Positions 12,401 through 25,078 of a DNA stretch of 54,257 nt are shown here, in pieces. Made by a program: the position numbers and the translations under genes. Within the stretch, counting starts at the first letter, position 1, and every line of letters starts with the position of its first letter. The DNA comes from Hirudo medicinalis (lineage: Eukaryota > Annelida > Clitellata > Hirudinida > Hirudinidae), in NCBI GenBank assembly GCA_011800805.1, contig MPNW01000342.1, positions 55,259 to 109,515 of the forward strand, read 5' to 3'. The notes under the pieces were generated by a model. It made no database searches, was not told the origin of the DNA, and was given only the letters and a program-made list of their open reading frames with translations.

Positions 12401-15400
12401 CCCCCCTGCCTGATTGATCTTTGATCAGCTCTAGAAAATTTTTTAAATTTATCACATCGTCTGGATGACACGATAAGAGATGACAATGATGATGGCTTGC
12501 TTATTTATTCAGACATTCAAAGGAAAATCCGAGGTATGCGGACTTATGTATAAAAAAGATTCACTGAAATTCATTGAATAGGCATATTCAAGTTTGGATT
12601 GTCTTGTAGCTGCTGAAATGGTCTAAGTTTGGATGAATCCAGGAGACTACCTGTAGGTGTTGCAAGGTGTTGTAACGAGATGGAGAGGATGAATTGCACC
12701 TGTAACGGTCATCCTGTTGCTAGCATCCGAATGCATATGAAATGTCTGATTAGGGAACGCATTAGTTCTTGTTGGTGATTTAAGAAGCATGTCATTTCCT
12801 TTAACTAACATTTATTTGTTATTGTTATTATTTTTTTATGATTGCCATGGAAATTAATATAGGCGAGACTGGCTGGGGTTTGTTTTCGTATATTTATAGC
12901 ATCCCATTAATCATTTTGGGTGATAGAACTGGCTGAACTTGCTCTAATGGGTTCAGGTTGACAGTGCACTGATGAGTCAAATTATCTTCCATTTATTAAA
13001 AATAATTTCCTAATTTATAGTTTGTGCCTAATTATTTATTTATTTATTATTTGCCTCATCGTCTCTCATAGAATTAATTGGTTCACATTAAATTTATTAC
13101 CATATTTCCTTGTGTTTTTATTCTTACCCTGTTACAAGATCTTCTTTGACTTTACTTTCTTGACCTCCTCTCACTCAACCTCAGCATTCCATCTTCACCC
13201 CATCATCGTCATCGTCATCTCAGTAATTAACGAGGACCCTGTAAGAGTGATTTTTTTTTTATAGCCATTCAGTTTGGGTCACATGACAGTGATTAAAATG
13301 CCTAAACAGTCTTTTATGACTTCGTTCTCTTCCTGTCATCATCGGGGCTTTCTGGGAAATTTCGCCCATTATTATTTTTTTATCTTTATTTATTATTATT
13401 ATTATTATTAAGATTTTGGTGGGGCCTGTATGTATTTACGTGAATGGGTGATAGAGGTAAACCTTTGTTTGTCTGAAATCATAAGCAATATTAAGACGAT
13501 CTTTTGGAAAATTACTTTGAAAATTCTCAACCTCTACTGAACTCCACTAATGTGACATGAATTGAGCTCCTCAATCGGATAATAACTTATGTCTTCAGTG
13601 CCGATTGTCGCTGGTCTAAGGAAAATCCCAGGTTCAAATTCGTATGGAAAGTTACTGGATTACAGTAGGGCTCCAAAATGTCCTTAGCAGAGAGATGTGC
13701 GACCCTGGTGCGATGTTGTTAGAAGTTATTTGCTTTTCTCACATGCCCGTCGCCATTCCGTTCATTTCTCGCACAGAACAAAAAAAAGCCAACATTGTTT
13801 GGACTGATTTTAGGAATTAATTTTTAATTTGCCGGTTTAAGAAAAAAATCTGATCCAAAAATATCCTGTTGTGACGCTCTTGCAAGGTCAGACTGTCTAA
13901 GCACTTGTGTTTGGAAATATACCATCGTCGTAACTGGCCTTCTCACCACAGATGTATGTGAATGAAATGAGTGTGCTCATCATTATTATTGTCATTATTA
14001 TTTTTCTTTTTCAGTTGTTGGCATAACATTGCAGTCATTTGATATATCGCCTCTCAAACCTATACCTACACGTTTTGGCCAAGTGAAACATGAATTCATT
14101 AACGGCATGATGCATGATGTTAATGAGTATATGGCCTAAGATATGGATTGCTTTTTATCTACCCTTGCTCATAGCCTTACTCACATCAGTGCAAAGTAAC
14201 TGCATCCAAAGTTTCTAATTTACTGCTCTTGTACTCAAGTTGTGCTGCACATAATTCATAATTCAGCATTTATAATTATTACTTATTCAAATTTATCTAT
14301 TAGTATGCATTCATAGAGAGAGAGATTATAATGAAGACTTGGGGAAGTCTGACTGATGTTTATCTGTTGTGTTGTTGTATTTCTGTTATTTACTTTTAAG
14401 TGCTACCTCGGTTGGTCAGATGAGAAATCACATAAGATTAAACTGGCTCCTTTCGTTTTCTTTCAGCAGCTGTCTCTTGACGACTTCCGCTTTTTAATTA
14501 CCATCATTATCATTATTATCATCATCATGGAGGATTTACCAATGGAGGTAGGTCGTCTAAGGACTGACTTTAATTCAGATGATGCTGAAAGATTGAGTTA
14601 TACTCTGATCGAATGTCGCATGTCATCAAGATGATGTACTTTATAACTTTCGTGAGAGATTCCCTAATTTAAGACCTTTAGGACCCCCCCCCCCCCGAGA
14701 TACTGACAACTCGATTACGCCTTAACCCTTATGAGATTCATCCATCCATAAACTTTCCGTAATTGGTTCCTGCGGAAGTGGAACTAATGGAGCTTCGGAA
14801 TGCAGTGCGTCGTATATTTTCTTACTACTAAATGGAAATATTCGTTTAAACATTTATCCCTTTCTTAAAAAATTCCTGGCCAAAACGTGTTCAGAGACAT
14901 TTTGTCGACTCGGTGCAATTAATTCTGAGTTCATGTCGTGGAATTCATTTTGAAGGAGCAAGTTTGGACGTCGCCCCACGAATAAATAGCTGATAAACGA
15001 ATAAATAGCTGATAAATGGGGATTTCATTAGCAGTCTTTGGATGCCAGACGAGCTCGACAATTATTCGAGAAAAGGAATTCATTTCTGGGAAGTGGAGAA
15101 AAGTGATTGAACTGAAGAAAGACTGAGAGAACACGTTTGGAAATGATTCATGAAGAGGTGCAAGACAAATCCAGAAAGGGATAATTGTTTCAGGAGATGG
15201 CCGAAGATTCGGAAAACGATTGAAAATTGAATGAAGAGAGTGAAAATGTTGACATTTCAAAGAACCATTTTGTAACCTGTTACGACTAAAACGATAAACA
15301 GCGATCATGTTATTTCTTTGACCGCCGGCTTATTTATGAGACCTCAATTTGAGAGCCTGTATTTTAAGAAAATAAATTTTGTGGCTGTAATTTAAGAGAT

Positions 15401-18255
15401 CAACTGTGACGAATGGATCGATTTATCGGGGTCCCTCTTATTTGTTTCAATGTTTACTTTCACGTGAAAGACAATACCATAATCCTCAACAAATGAAATG
15501 TTCATCACCCAAAACCACAAAAAAAAAGTATTTCCATCACCAGCTTCATATCAGTGAGGTCATCCACTTTGTACCACCTACCTCCAAGGCTGAGAAGGGC
15601 TGCTTTTCCTGGGATGGTGAGGGGAGCCAGTTCTATGCATGCCTTTCTCTCCTTGCTCAAGGTCATGTGAGAATGACTAGACACTCCATGTGACTCATTT
15701 GGAGGGAGAAGTGTGTTACTGCCTACTGTTACACCGTCTGCTTAAGATTTTCATCATCGTTATCATCATTGCCAGAAGATTTTTTTTTTTATGTGTGGTG
15801 ACGAATGCCAGTGGAATAAATCTTTTTGGCAGGAGTTTGTTTATTGTTTTCATTAAGTGAAATTGAAATGTTTCCATATTGGTTGCTGGCATTTTGTCTT
15901 CTATATTGGTTATATTGACTATCCTGAGTCACCAGTTGTTACCATTATCTGCCTTTAGTATTGATGTATTATTATTATTTTTATTATTATTATTATTATA
16001 TACAAATTGTATTCCATTGATATTGTATATTTTTGCAATGATTACATTTTAATTCCTTCATTCGTGTGATGCCAAATAACCAATGCATGTAGCTGCCTGG
16101 ATTGTCAGTTTACGTTTGTTTGAATTAGTTAACCGTTTATCATTTTCCAGTGCTGCTGCTAATTCCATGTGTGCACTGGACAACAAGATCGAGCAAGCCA
16201 TGGTGAGATAAAAAAAAAATTAGCTTGTTAATATTCATGAGAATGAATTGATTACACTGGCGACCTCGTCTACCGGGGTTTCGGGGAGGAAGGGTTATTT
16301 TGTCGTGCAAGCGCTTGCATCATTTGGCTTGCCATCCATTCCTGTGACAATGAAAAATAATTATAAACACGACCTTTAGATAGCAAAAGATATTTTGAGT
16401 TAATAGACTATCATTTGGTTTTAATATTTAAACAATTTATTGACTATTATTAGCTAACTGTCTTTGGTTAGTTGTAATATTATAATATATTAGATTTAAT
16501 ATTATATTGAATAGTGACCATAGTTAATGTCACCTTATAAATCAAATATTATTGTTATTATTATTATTATTATTATTATTACAAGTAGTTATTATCAGTA
16601 GTAGTGCAACCATCATCAGTTCAAGAGAGTTGATGCCTTAGCATGCAATGTTCTCCAAATAGGAGAGAGTCGCATGGCCTCGGGAACTGTTGCTGCAGAG
16701 GCCCACAAAATAATGACATAATTTCCTCTGATGTCTCTGACAGATATCTACAATAATTGACATTAATTAAGGGGGGCAATCTACCAGGCCCTGGCTGCCC
16801 TTGTTTTTAATGCCTCCTGAAGATTCGGATGGAATCCAGGTCCCTCTTGTCAAAATCCAGGTGCCCATTGTTTGGCATTAAGTCAGTAATCTAAAAATGT
16901 CTTATCAAGGACCTGATGATCAGCACAGATTAATGATTACTTAAGACTAAATCAATGGTTGAATATTAATAATAATAATATAAGTTAATTTGTATGATGC
17001 CATATAAAATACATATCGACGGCAGTTATAAATATATATATATATATACTTCATTATAATAGCATCAGAGGTGTTTTTGTTAATCATTTACGTAGCACTC
17101 CTTCCCAAGGGCGGTTGTGGCAGTTCAGGCTGGGTTTCGAACACGATGCATTGCAACCTCAGCAACCGTTGCCTTTACTGCCGCCCGCAGGAACGAAACC
17201 ATCTGAGCTTGCTTGCAAGCCAAGCAATGACAAATGAGTTCTAAAATGCTACAAATGCAGTAACAGCACTAAGTAGTTAAATAAAGATGATGAAGTTATT
17301 TTAAAGTTTTTTTATGCATTTTAAAGTTATCATTGTTATGTTTGTAATCATTCTTCTTCAATGTACATTACATACATATGTATGTTTATTTTGACTGCTT
17401 TGCACATTGATTTCAAAACATAAGTAGTTTACATCTCGTGATTCAGGTATGATAATTAACAGCCATTACATATTTATTGTAGTAAAACTAGTCCATTTTA
17501 TTTAGTCCAACTGTAATATTTGGGTTTTTTGGAGCAACAGGGATGTAACAGAAAATTTTAGAAAATATTTACACTTCATCTTTTGTAAAAAATAAACTTA
17601 ATAAAGATTCCATCTTTCCACAGCTTTAACTTATTATTTATTAATTTATTTATTTATTTAGAGATTATTTTTGATTTGATTTGCAATCATTTGTATAATT
17701 TGTGCAGACAAATTTAAAATGCTGGTGTAATAGCCAGAAGCAAACAGTTGGTTGAGCAAAAAGCCAGCCTCATTTTGAGTTCTCTCTGAGTTGCTCTTAA
17801 TTACTTTAAAATCCCCCAAATTATATCATGATTTCCTGAAGTGTTCAATTCTCCTTAGCAATTCAGAGCCGGTCGGTTATTAGTAATGCTAATAAACTCT
17901 AGCAACAAGGACTTAGCTGCTGCTCTTGTTGGCCTTTGTTAATAATAATTGTCATTATAATCGCAATGGCAGTGCTAATGCTAATGACGTTCACTGCCGA
18001 CATTGCCTTCAGGATCTGGTGAAGAGTCACTTGATGTTTGCCGTGCACGAGGAGGTGGAGCAACTCAAGGAGCAGATCAAGGACCTGATGATCCGCAGGT
18101 CGATACTCGAACAAGAGAATTCCATCCTACGGGCCTCCGCGACCCCGGAAACCCTGGCCAAGCTGAAGACCGTGGGGGGCGGGACGAGGACTCCCGACGT
18201 GGAATGCCCTCTCGACGATCGCTCGAACCGGGCGGACGCTGCCGTTTTGTTATAG
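6462..18255 (+). CDS. TSC22D: TSC22-domain transcriptional regulator (long, bunched-like isoform)
   Basis: Three coding exons, 6462-7375, 16151-16202 and 18013-18255, sum to 1209 nt (402 residues) with consistent phases. The C-terminal TSC22/DIP/BUN domain is clear: [10 protein letters not shown] ends exon 2, exon 3 begins [20 protein letters not shown], and a leucine-zipper stretch ([17 protein letters not shown]) follows. The long N-terminal region also carries the two conserved boxes of long isoforms: SLFQITGIV near residue 54, and SRFKVVRI followed by [11 protein letters not shown] near residues 136-162. The rest of the N-terminus is Ser/Asn/Asp-rich and probably disordered. Family members dimerise through the zipper, mostly lack a classical DNA-binding domain and modulate growth and stress transcription; the Drosophila long form promotes growth. 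The exon 2/3 junction falls at AM/DLVK. A short isoform from an internal promoter is common in the family but not demonstrated here. Confidence 0.93.
10971..12080 (-). mobile_element. Degenerate hAT (Charlie-like) DNA transposon
   Basis: The left end GGGTTCTCAACC (10973-10984) and the right end read on the other strand, CAGCAGTTCTCAACC (12080 downward), match the CAGTGGTTCTCAACC-type termini of hAT-Charlie elements. Flanking ATCTACA at 10964-10970 and 12081-12087 is an exact 7-base match, close to the 8-bp duplication of hAT elements. Inside is a broken transposase on the minus strand. At 1.1 kb it is an internally deleted copy, since autonomous members are roughly three times longer. Confidence 0.85.
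11220..12000 (-). pseudogene. Broken hAT transposase (ZBED5/SCAND3-like) fragment
   Basis: The minus strand from about 11864 to 11450 translates to a long open stretch typical of the ZBED5/SCAND3 class of hAT transposases: [48 protein letters not shown]. Upstream in another frame (11990-11870) the residues before it, [20 protein letters not shown], are recognisable. Downstream (11345-11225) the dimerisation tail appears as [20 protein letters not shown] and [12 protein letters not shown], again in shifted frames. Frameshifts and stops show it is inactive; the N-terminal part, including any BED zinc finger, is missing. It lies antisense to the host gene. Confidence 0.85.
16203..18012 (+). other. 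Second coding intron of the TSC22 gene
   Basis: Starts GTGAGA and ends CTTCAG. Contains (ATT)n at about 16550-16580, a minus-strand SINE copy at 16965-17195 and (AT)n near 17033-17047. No exon can be supported. Confidence 0.75.
16965..17195 (-). mobile_element. tRNA-like SINE, copy B
   Basis: Read on the minus strand it gives a B box GTTCGAAAC (17142-17134), then CCCTTGGGAAG, GTAAATGATTAAC and CACCTCTGATGCTATT, co-linear with copy A at 308-470. The 3' side, at low coordinates, ends in a run of TTA units (16969-16981), so the trinucleotide microsatellite may be the SINE tail. An (AT)n insertion lies inside the tail. Confidence 0.6.
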
Positions 18256-21200
18256 CGACTCCCGTGCCATCGCCCTTCGGATTGTGGTCGCGAGCGACAT
18301 CGACTGTCCGTCGTCAGATTCCCGATCCTCCTCTCCCTCGTTCGAGGGGGAGAGGGGGCGCGATCCGTTGACTTTTTCGTCTTTGTTTTCTCCTCGTGTT
18401 TTTTTTAAATTGGTTGTTGATTCGATTGTAATGTCATTGTAATGATGATGGTGGAAACGGTACGTCGGCACTGATGATGGTAACTTTAATAATAGTATTA
18501 ACAATGTAATAGTTTTACATTCAGGGTATCGTTTGGTAATCAATGTCAATCCCAATGCATTAGCAGAACAATGACGAGAGATATTTTCATATAAAATTGA
18601 GGAGAAATGTTACTAAAGAAGCAGGCATTAACGACGTCGGAGTTCTCGAGTTTATTCCGTTTCACCGGCGCTTAATTTACCCCCTGCGTATTAGTGACCT
18701 TAACCCCAGGACGTGACGGGCGAACTCGGATGCCGGCATTTATCGTGAAAATGATAAAATCACATTTATTTCCTTTTCAAGCCTTTCTTGAAGTTGCCCG
18801 CATCCCGTTCGAGGAAGGAGGGGCGGCCTCGATGCTTTCCGATCGGCGAACTCTCCCTCGGCCGCCCTCGATCGTTTCATTAATTGATCGCACGTGATGA
18901 TATTTCACATTCTCGTTGGTAAATATTCACGTTGGACGACCGACATTCTCTAAACCTCTAAAAATGGTAATCATTTCGAATTTGGCCACCTTCAACGATG
19001 AACTTTCACATCTCGGGCTATCTGCAAATCTCTTTCTTCTTCGTTCTTTCTTTCGTCAGCAAGAAAAATTAAAAAATCTTTCTCTGACAAACTTGAGTTT
19101 TATCGTAAGACGTACCTACCCGCCAAATTACTGGGGTGTCAAACAAATCTCCTTAGTATTATTATTATTATTATTATTGTTATTATTATTATTATATTAC
19201 TATCATCATCCCATTCCCATATTTAAATACACTTCAACTATTCAGAGGCTGTTCTGCAATGGGTTAAACAATTTGAAAGTATTTATTTTAATTAATACTT
19301 TGAAGTGATGTTCTCCTTAGTAATAGGCTGCTTGTTTGGTTCAGTTGCTATGGAAGCATGTACAGATGAAAACAATATGTATATGTATTATATTATGTCA
19401 TACATGCATATAAGTAAATATATATATATATTTACGTGTGAATCCATAATTTCCTTCGGGAGCAATGCTTAGCAGTTCCTTGGTTTTCGTGTGATCTGTA
19501 CAAACCTTCTTCCTTATCTGTCGTCCGCAAGTCTTACTGGCGAGGAGGTGCAGGGCTGGCCATCTTTGCCCCTGGTAGCCCCTGATCAGAGCTCTGAAAG
19601 GCCTGAACATTTCTCTCGCCCCTTTTGTATTGTATTGTATTGTACAGATTGTAAAGTATTGTTTGCACCTGCGCGCGATTTATCGACCGATCGTACACAG
19701 GTATGCATGCGTATTTCGTAAGCCGCCTGACGACACGTCTACGTGTATTGTTTTTGTGTATGGAGCCTACCTTGAGTGGTATTGGGTGGCGTTTAAGCAT
19801 CAAAGAACATCTGCTGTGGTGTCCCCTGCCTGCCTTCTTGCGTCGTGCTTCCTCCCCCCTCTCCATCAATAAATTAATATTAGCAATTATTGTTATTATT
19901 ATTATTATTGTTACTTTTATTCATCATATATTAAAATAAGAATATGCCAAAAGTCAATAACGTGTTTCGTTCTCCTGGTTTTAATTGGTCTGTTGAGTAA
20001 AATGATATTTTTCGAATATTTCATGACTGGAGACTGCCATTGATTTTTCGTTTCAAAATGAGAACAATAATAATAGTTATTATGTCATTAATATTAATTA
20101 TAAGTATTGTTGTTCGTTGTTCTTATTGTTTATTTGTGGAGTTGTCACGCAATACGGAGCGATACGGCTTATCGGACGGGTTAAAGGTTATGTGCTTCTC
20201 TTAAAACAGCCAAGCGAAGCATCGTTTGAGTCCACGCACGAGTCGAGTGGTTTCTGCTTGCCGACGGTACTCGACAACCAATGGCGGTGGTCGGAGTTTT
20301 GCTTTGCACGGAAAATGTCGAACACGTTTGTGTTGTTTCACTTGTAAATGTAATTATTATTGTTTATTATTACTATTATTATTATTATTATCATTATTAA
20401 GTGATCAGCTTGGGTCGAACGCATCTGGAATCGATCAATAAATCAATCGATCGGTTTATTGGCTTTGCTGCTTTTCCTTTCTGCATTTCCGCTGAACTTA
20501 CACCTCTGGCAAATTATTCCACTTTGTCATAAAAAAATTCATCAACCAGGTGATTCTGAATCACCTTGAATTCAATGTAAAAGTCACGCGCAAATTGTGC
20601 ATAAAATTATCTTTACTCACTGTAGTAGGGATGGTGCTGATAGTGATGATGATGAGAAGGAGGAGGAGCGTATTACAATGTAAGCTTGATGTTTTGTGAA
20701 TGTATCGCTTGTCCACCACCTTCAAGTGTGAAGATGGTGGTGATGATGATGATGATGATCTTTATGCATAAATTTGAACATAACCTGCATTGGGTTGCAT
20801 TGAAATTTCTCCAAGTTTTTGCAAATGACATTCTGTTTTTTTTTTTAAATTTCCACTCCCATCCATCGCTGCAACTTTCCTCTATGATCATAATTTATTA
20901 TAATTTAACCGTACGTGATTTAACCATTACAATGCAAACTCAACAAGCTAAACATTCGCCGCTTCAGTGTACGGGGTCGTTTGGTTTTTTTTTGTGTCCT
21001 TCTGCTCCCGACATTACATTATGTATGTACATTGCATTGCATTACAGTGCATTGCATTGCATTAGGTTACGTCACGTCATCCTCGTCGTAATATCTTGAC
21101 AAGACTTGAAGTGCCATCTACATCGGTTGAAACCGCCACCACTCTTCGAGCTGCACGACAAAGTCACGCAATAACAACAAAATAACACAAGTTCATCATC

Positions 21201-21921
21201 ATTCACTCAGAAATTTGCGGTTCCTCCCACTTGAACTTGTTTCCTTTGAAAGCTCTGGTGACCTTCGGATAGGCCAGGACCTGCTGGGGTCACTTAATAG
21301 GGTCATTTAATTGACCTTCAAAACCGACATCGATAATGATAAGAGTTTGCCGCTTCTTGTCGAATAATTTCGGAAGTGACGGGTGCTATTCTTGTGCTAA
21401 TGTCTTCTCGTGCTAACGTCTTCTCGTGCTAACGTCTCCTTCTTGTCTTCGCTCTGAAAAGCGAGCGACTGGGAATCTTTATTTTAAATCATTCTGTTTT
21501 CAATGGTCGTTTTGCATTTCGAGATTGTCGCTTCCATAAAAATGTTCGTGAGTGAAAACTCCCGTATAATTAAACATGTTTGTGTGTGGGGAAGGTGGGC
21601 CTTCGCTGTCGAAGTCGGATTGGTTTATTTGTTTCTTGGCATTTGAGTTCTCGGAGAAACCGCTTGCGAGGGAAATATATTTCTTGACTTGTGACTTGCC
21701 AGAAGTGATGACGACCGAGCTGCCAAATAATAAATTAGACGTGACCATAAAATCTGATGGGACTCATTACCGCACAATTTCGTTTCTTGGAGTCCTGAGT
21801 CCTGAAGGTCGGTTCTGTTTCGTGTATTAAAATATCTGATGATTTTGACTGTCAGAGTATTTTTTACGTGACCTAATTAAAAGCAGGGAAGCAGCTAATT
21901 TCTCCACGATTTAGTTTTTGA
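18256..21921. other. TSC22 3' region and intergenic DNA, no further gene seen
   Basis: Just after the TSC22 stop, 18331-18360 forms a GC-rich hairpin (CTCTCCCTCG / CGAGGGGGAGAG) that would be transcribed in the 3' UTR. Beyond lie (ATT)n at 19157-19195, a (TTGTA)n run near 19622-19645, (ATT)n at 20374-20395, (GAT)n near 20727-20759, a (GCATT)n run at 21030-21065 and a 16-bp tandem repeat at 21394-21441. Open frames of 60-140 codons here cross simple repeats and match nothing I know. AATAAA near 19865 is a possible but distant poly(A) signal. Confidence 0.55.
21394..21441. repeat. Three-copy 16-bp tandem repeat
   Basis: GTGCTAAYGTCTTCTC is repeated head to tail at 21394-21409, 21410-21425 and, less perfectly, 21426-21441. 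It lies about 480 bp upstream of the kinase start codon and could be in its promoter. Confidence 0.85.
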
Positions 21922-24757
21922 ATGCGCTCGTCGGTTCCGGCGGTTAGTCGCACACGAAGGAACATGAACAGGACGCCGTTTCGAAATACGTTCTCATTCT
22001 CAGACTTGAGTCACACGCCGGAGCTCGGCCGAACAAGTAAAATACTCAGAAACAAAGATTCGGTTGGAACTTTGGCGAGCTCGGCTCCTCTTCCGAAGGC
22101 CATCAGGGAAACTTTGGAATGGATCGGAATTTCTTTGAGCTCTTACGACATTCGTCGAACACTGGTGGCTTCGACCTCGTCTCTGGTTTTCCAAAAAGAT
22201 GTCATCGGGCGCTATTTGATCGGAGAAATACTGGGGATGGGTTCGTACGGAATCGTCAAGGAAGCCTTCGATTCGATAACTCTGAGGAGATGTGCAGTCA
22301 AGATTTTCATCGCTAAACGCATTCGCAGGATTCCCCATGGACCGGAAAACGTCGAAAAGTTGTCAGCTTTATTAACTTCTCACGAGATCATTCTTTGCAC
22401 CGAACGGTTGTTTTTGTTGTTGTTTTTTTAATCTCTAGCGAGTTGAGGTTGATGAAAAATTTGAGACACGAGAACATAATAAGGGTGCTCGATGTTGCGA
22501 GAAGAGGGGAAGACTCCTTCATGGTGATGGAGCATTGCAAGTGCAACCTGGAGGAAATGTTGGAACAATGTCCGGATAAAAAACTTCCCCTGACAGTATC
22601 TCAGAAGTTAACTTATTTGCATTATTTAATATACTTAATTATCATATTCATTACGTTAGCACGCTAAAGGTTTTCGAATAGGGAAGGACTGATGTTGTTC
22701 TGAGAATGTAATTGTGTTATTACGACATATCGTTGGGGTTTTGATAGACCAGTTTATTATAAATGTATTACTCCTTTGTTTAATAGATTTTCATCAATTT
22801 AAAATATGACAAAAAATATTAGATATTAGTCAACAACTTATGACCTTGAGCAATAATAAAAGACATTTCTTTTTGTTTGAGTCACAATACGACGGTCTGA
22901 CAATTTATTAGCTCGCTGATCCTACTTGAAATTTATTTCACAAATCAAAACCTATACAGAAATATATTTTAGAGATTCTCCTTGCTCTGCAGCTTTTAAC
23001 CTTTCTGACCTTATTATTAGTTATTTTAAGCAGTTGATGGAGGGTATGGACTACCTCCAATGCAGAAAAGTTGTTCACATGGACATTAAGCCCGACAATT
23101 TGCTCGTCAGCAACAGCAATATTTTGAGGATTTCTGATTTCGGAGTTGCGCAGGTGAGCAGCCACGTAGCTGTTTTAAAGTAAGAAATTATTTAATTGTT
23201 ATTTTAGCACATGGGTATGGAATATTATTTCGTATTCCGTATGGAATAAATTAGATATGGAACCATCTATTCGGACTTGGTAGACAAATTTAAGATAGGC
23301 CTAAGTAATTATTTATATTATAAATTGGGAATGAGGAGTGGTTATTACAGACTTAAATAAATATACTATAAATAGCTGTTGTTATGTTATTATAATGTTG
23401 TTATGACATTATAATAAATTACTTAAGTCGGCGTAAGGAGTTTAAAAGGCATTCTATGATGTCGGTTATTATGACATCAATCTTCGACAACATCCAACAT
23501 TTTCCAGCTTGATTATGTTGGACGAACAAATTTTTATTGAAGAAACTAGACACGTTCGCGGACAGTGATATCTGCACCAGATACTGGGGCTGTCCCATTA
23601 TTCAGCCTCCCGAGGTCGCCAGAGGAGACGATACATTCTCTGGGTTCAAACTGGACATTTGGTGCTGCGGAGTAACGCTGTAAATCTTAATTGATGATGT
23701 TAAAATAGTTTCGTTAATTGTTCTGAAACCATGTTATTTGATTCTGGGGCACCCGGAAGTTGGTGAGAAGTTGCAGAGACTAGCTTGTCATGGCGAAGTT
23801 GTCGATAGAAACTTTGTTGTAGAAAAACTGCAGTCAAGTTCCTTAATTGCTTAAAGTCGACAGTTACATTTAATTGTTTATTAAACTATTAACTGTTGTT
23901 TCAGTTTACCTCCATAATTTTCAATAGATGATACGAACTTCTATTTTATGAGGCATTACTTACTAACTAATGGTTATTTTTGTTTAAGATTCAAGCTGAT
24001 AACTGGCGATTATCCCTATAACGCAATGAATGAATTTCTCCTCATTAAGGCCATAATCGAGGGAGAATACTCTATTCCCGATTGGCTGGACAAATCTGCA
24101 GCCGATCTCATTTCAGGTTGGATGGGCAGTAGAATGTGTTAAGATGTGTTCCAATTTTACGTTGGAGCCTTTGCACAGCATACTTTTTAAATATCGATTT
24201 GTGGATTTCACGTTTCTGATTTGGATTAAACTACTAAGAGACATTAATGCATCAAATTCAACGTACTTCTTGTTCTTGTTGAAGGTATTCTTAGTTACGA
24301 AGCTGAGAAAAGACCATCAGTGGAGGACATAAAAAAGCACGGGCATGTAATTAATTCTTTGTCGATCCCATTGCGTAACTTTAGTCGCATTTCACAGTTG
24401 TACCAGATACGTATTCACTGAGAACTCGTGTTACAGATGGATGAACGAAACTTATACCGAGAAGCAATATCACGATGAATTCAGCAATTGCGTAATGCTC
24501 AAGGAAAAGTCAATATTGCTCGATCTGTTGTTTCACTTCCACAAAAGAGAAGCAATTCTCTACGACCAAGAAGTGGTGGAGAACGTTCTTTGTGAGGCCA
24601 TGTGTTTGACATTTACACCTTTCCACTTATCTATTTTTATCAAAGTTCATTTTTCAGAGTTCCTCTCTTCAATGCGCGCCACGACATGGCAGATCAGAGA
24701 TACGGACACCCGACATTAACTTACATCTTGTCATCAATAAATGACACAAAATCTTAG
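21922..24757 (+). CDS. STK11: LKB1/STK11-like serine/threonine kinase
   Basis: Exons 21922-22358, 22439-22606, 23021-23153, 23543-23679, 23989-24116, 24285-24342, 24437-24591 and 24660-24757 give 437 residues, against 433 in human LKB1. The ATG is preceded directly by an in-frame TGA. Kinase domain from about residue 99: glycine loop LGMGSYGIV, Lys127 in CAVKIF, catalytic loop HMDIKPDN near 221, DFG near 241. LKB1-specific signatures are [20 protein letters not shown], the activation segment [10 protein letters not shown] and [14 protein letters not shown]1 family kinases are activated by STRAD and MO25 and phosphorylate AMPK-family kinases. The region before the kinase domain (about 98 residues) is longer than usual, and the catalytic HRD arginine is Met (Lys in human LKB1). 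The sixth intron fits best as GC-AG: it restores KKHGWM, parallel to RQHSWF. A GT donor four bases later would instead truncate the protein at 24478. The last two exons are the weakest part of the model. Confidence 0.85.
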
Positions 24758-25078
24758 TGGGATCTAACCGTAACTCATCAACAAAAACTCACCTTAGAAA
24801 AGCTGCACTGAACAAAACGTTTCGCATCAGAACCAAACTTTCATAAAGTTGCATACGTTCTCATACCGGTGCAGGCTATTCTAACACGGGCACTAACCAG
24901 TAACCAATAACAGAATCTTTTAAACCTGTAATCAAAATCATTTTACGAGCCGTGAATCACACTCCTTTAAGCTTTAATTTAATAAGATTTAATATTTCAA
25001 ATTATTGCTCCAATATTCTTCTAACTTCAAAGGTCAACTTCACACTAATAAATAGAAAAAGTGGCAGACGACTGAATC
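24758..25078. other. Convergent intergenic strip
   Basis: Between the kinase stop and the minus-strand genes. AATAAA occurs at 24736-24741, overlapping the last codons of the kinase model, and again at about 25049; either could serve as poly(A) signal for the plus-strand gene. No coding signal otherwise. Confidence 0.5.

Larger units (their letters stand above)
7376..16150 (+). other. Large first coding intron of the TSC22 gene
   Basis: The 8.8-kb intron starts GTTTGT and ends TTTTCCAG. It holds (ATC)n at 7680-7706, a hAT relic at 10971-12080, a C13 homopolymer at 14684-14696, a 19-bp exact tandem duplication at 14978-15015 and (ATT)n tracts near 13388 and 15969. No other exon can be supported; the short open frames are unrelated to TSC22 and lack splice support. 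In relatives this position often holds promoters for short isoforms, but I cannot identify one. Confidence 0.75.

Noticed and set aside
13590..13720. Possible second SINE with a GGTTCAAATTC B-box-like motif
   Set aside because: No second copy in the window and no recognisable body or tail, so a lone motif is not evidence.
20686..21099. 137-codon plus-strand frame
   Set aside because: Composed of translated GAT and GCATT simple repeats and T runs; no homology or splice signals.
21500..21830. Overlapping open frames on both strands just upstream of the kinase gene
   Set aside because: Both reach about 80 codons but match nothing I know and have no clear splice links; an in-frame TGA sits directly before the kinase ATG.
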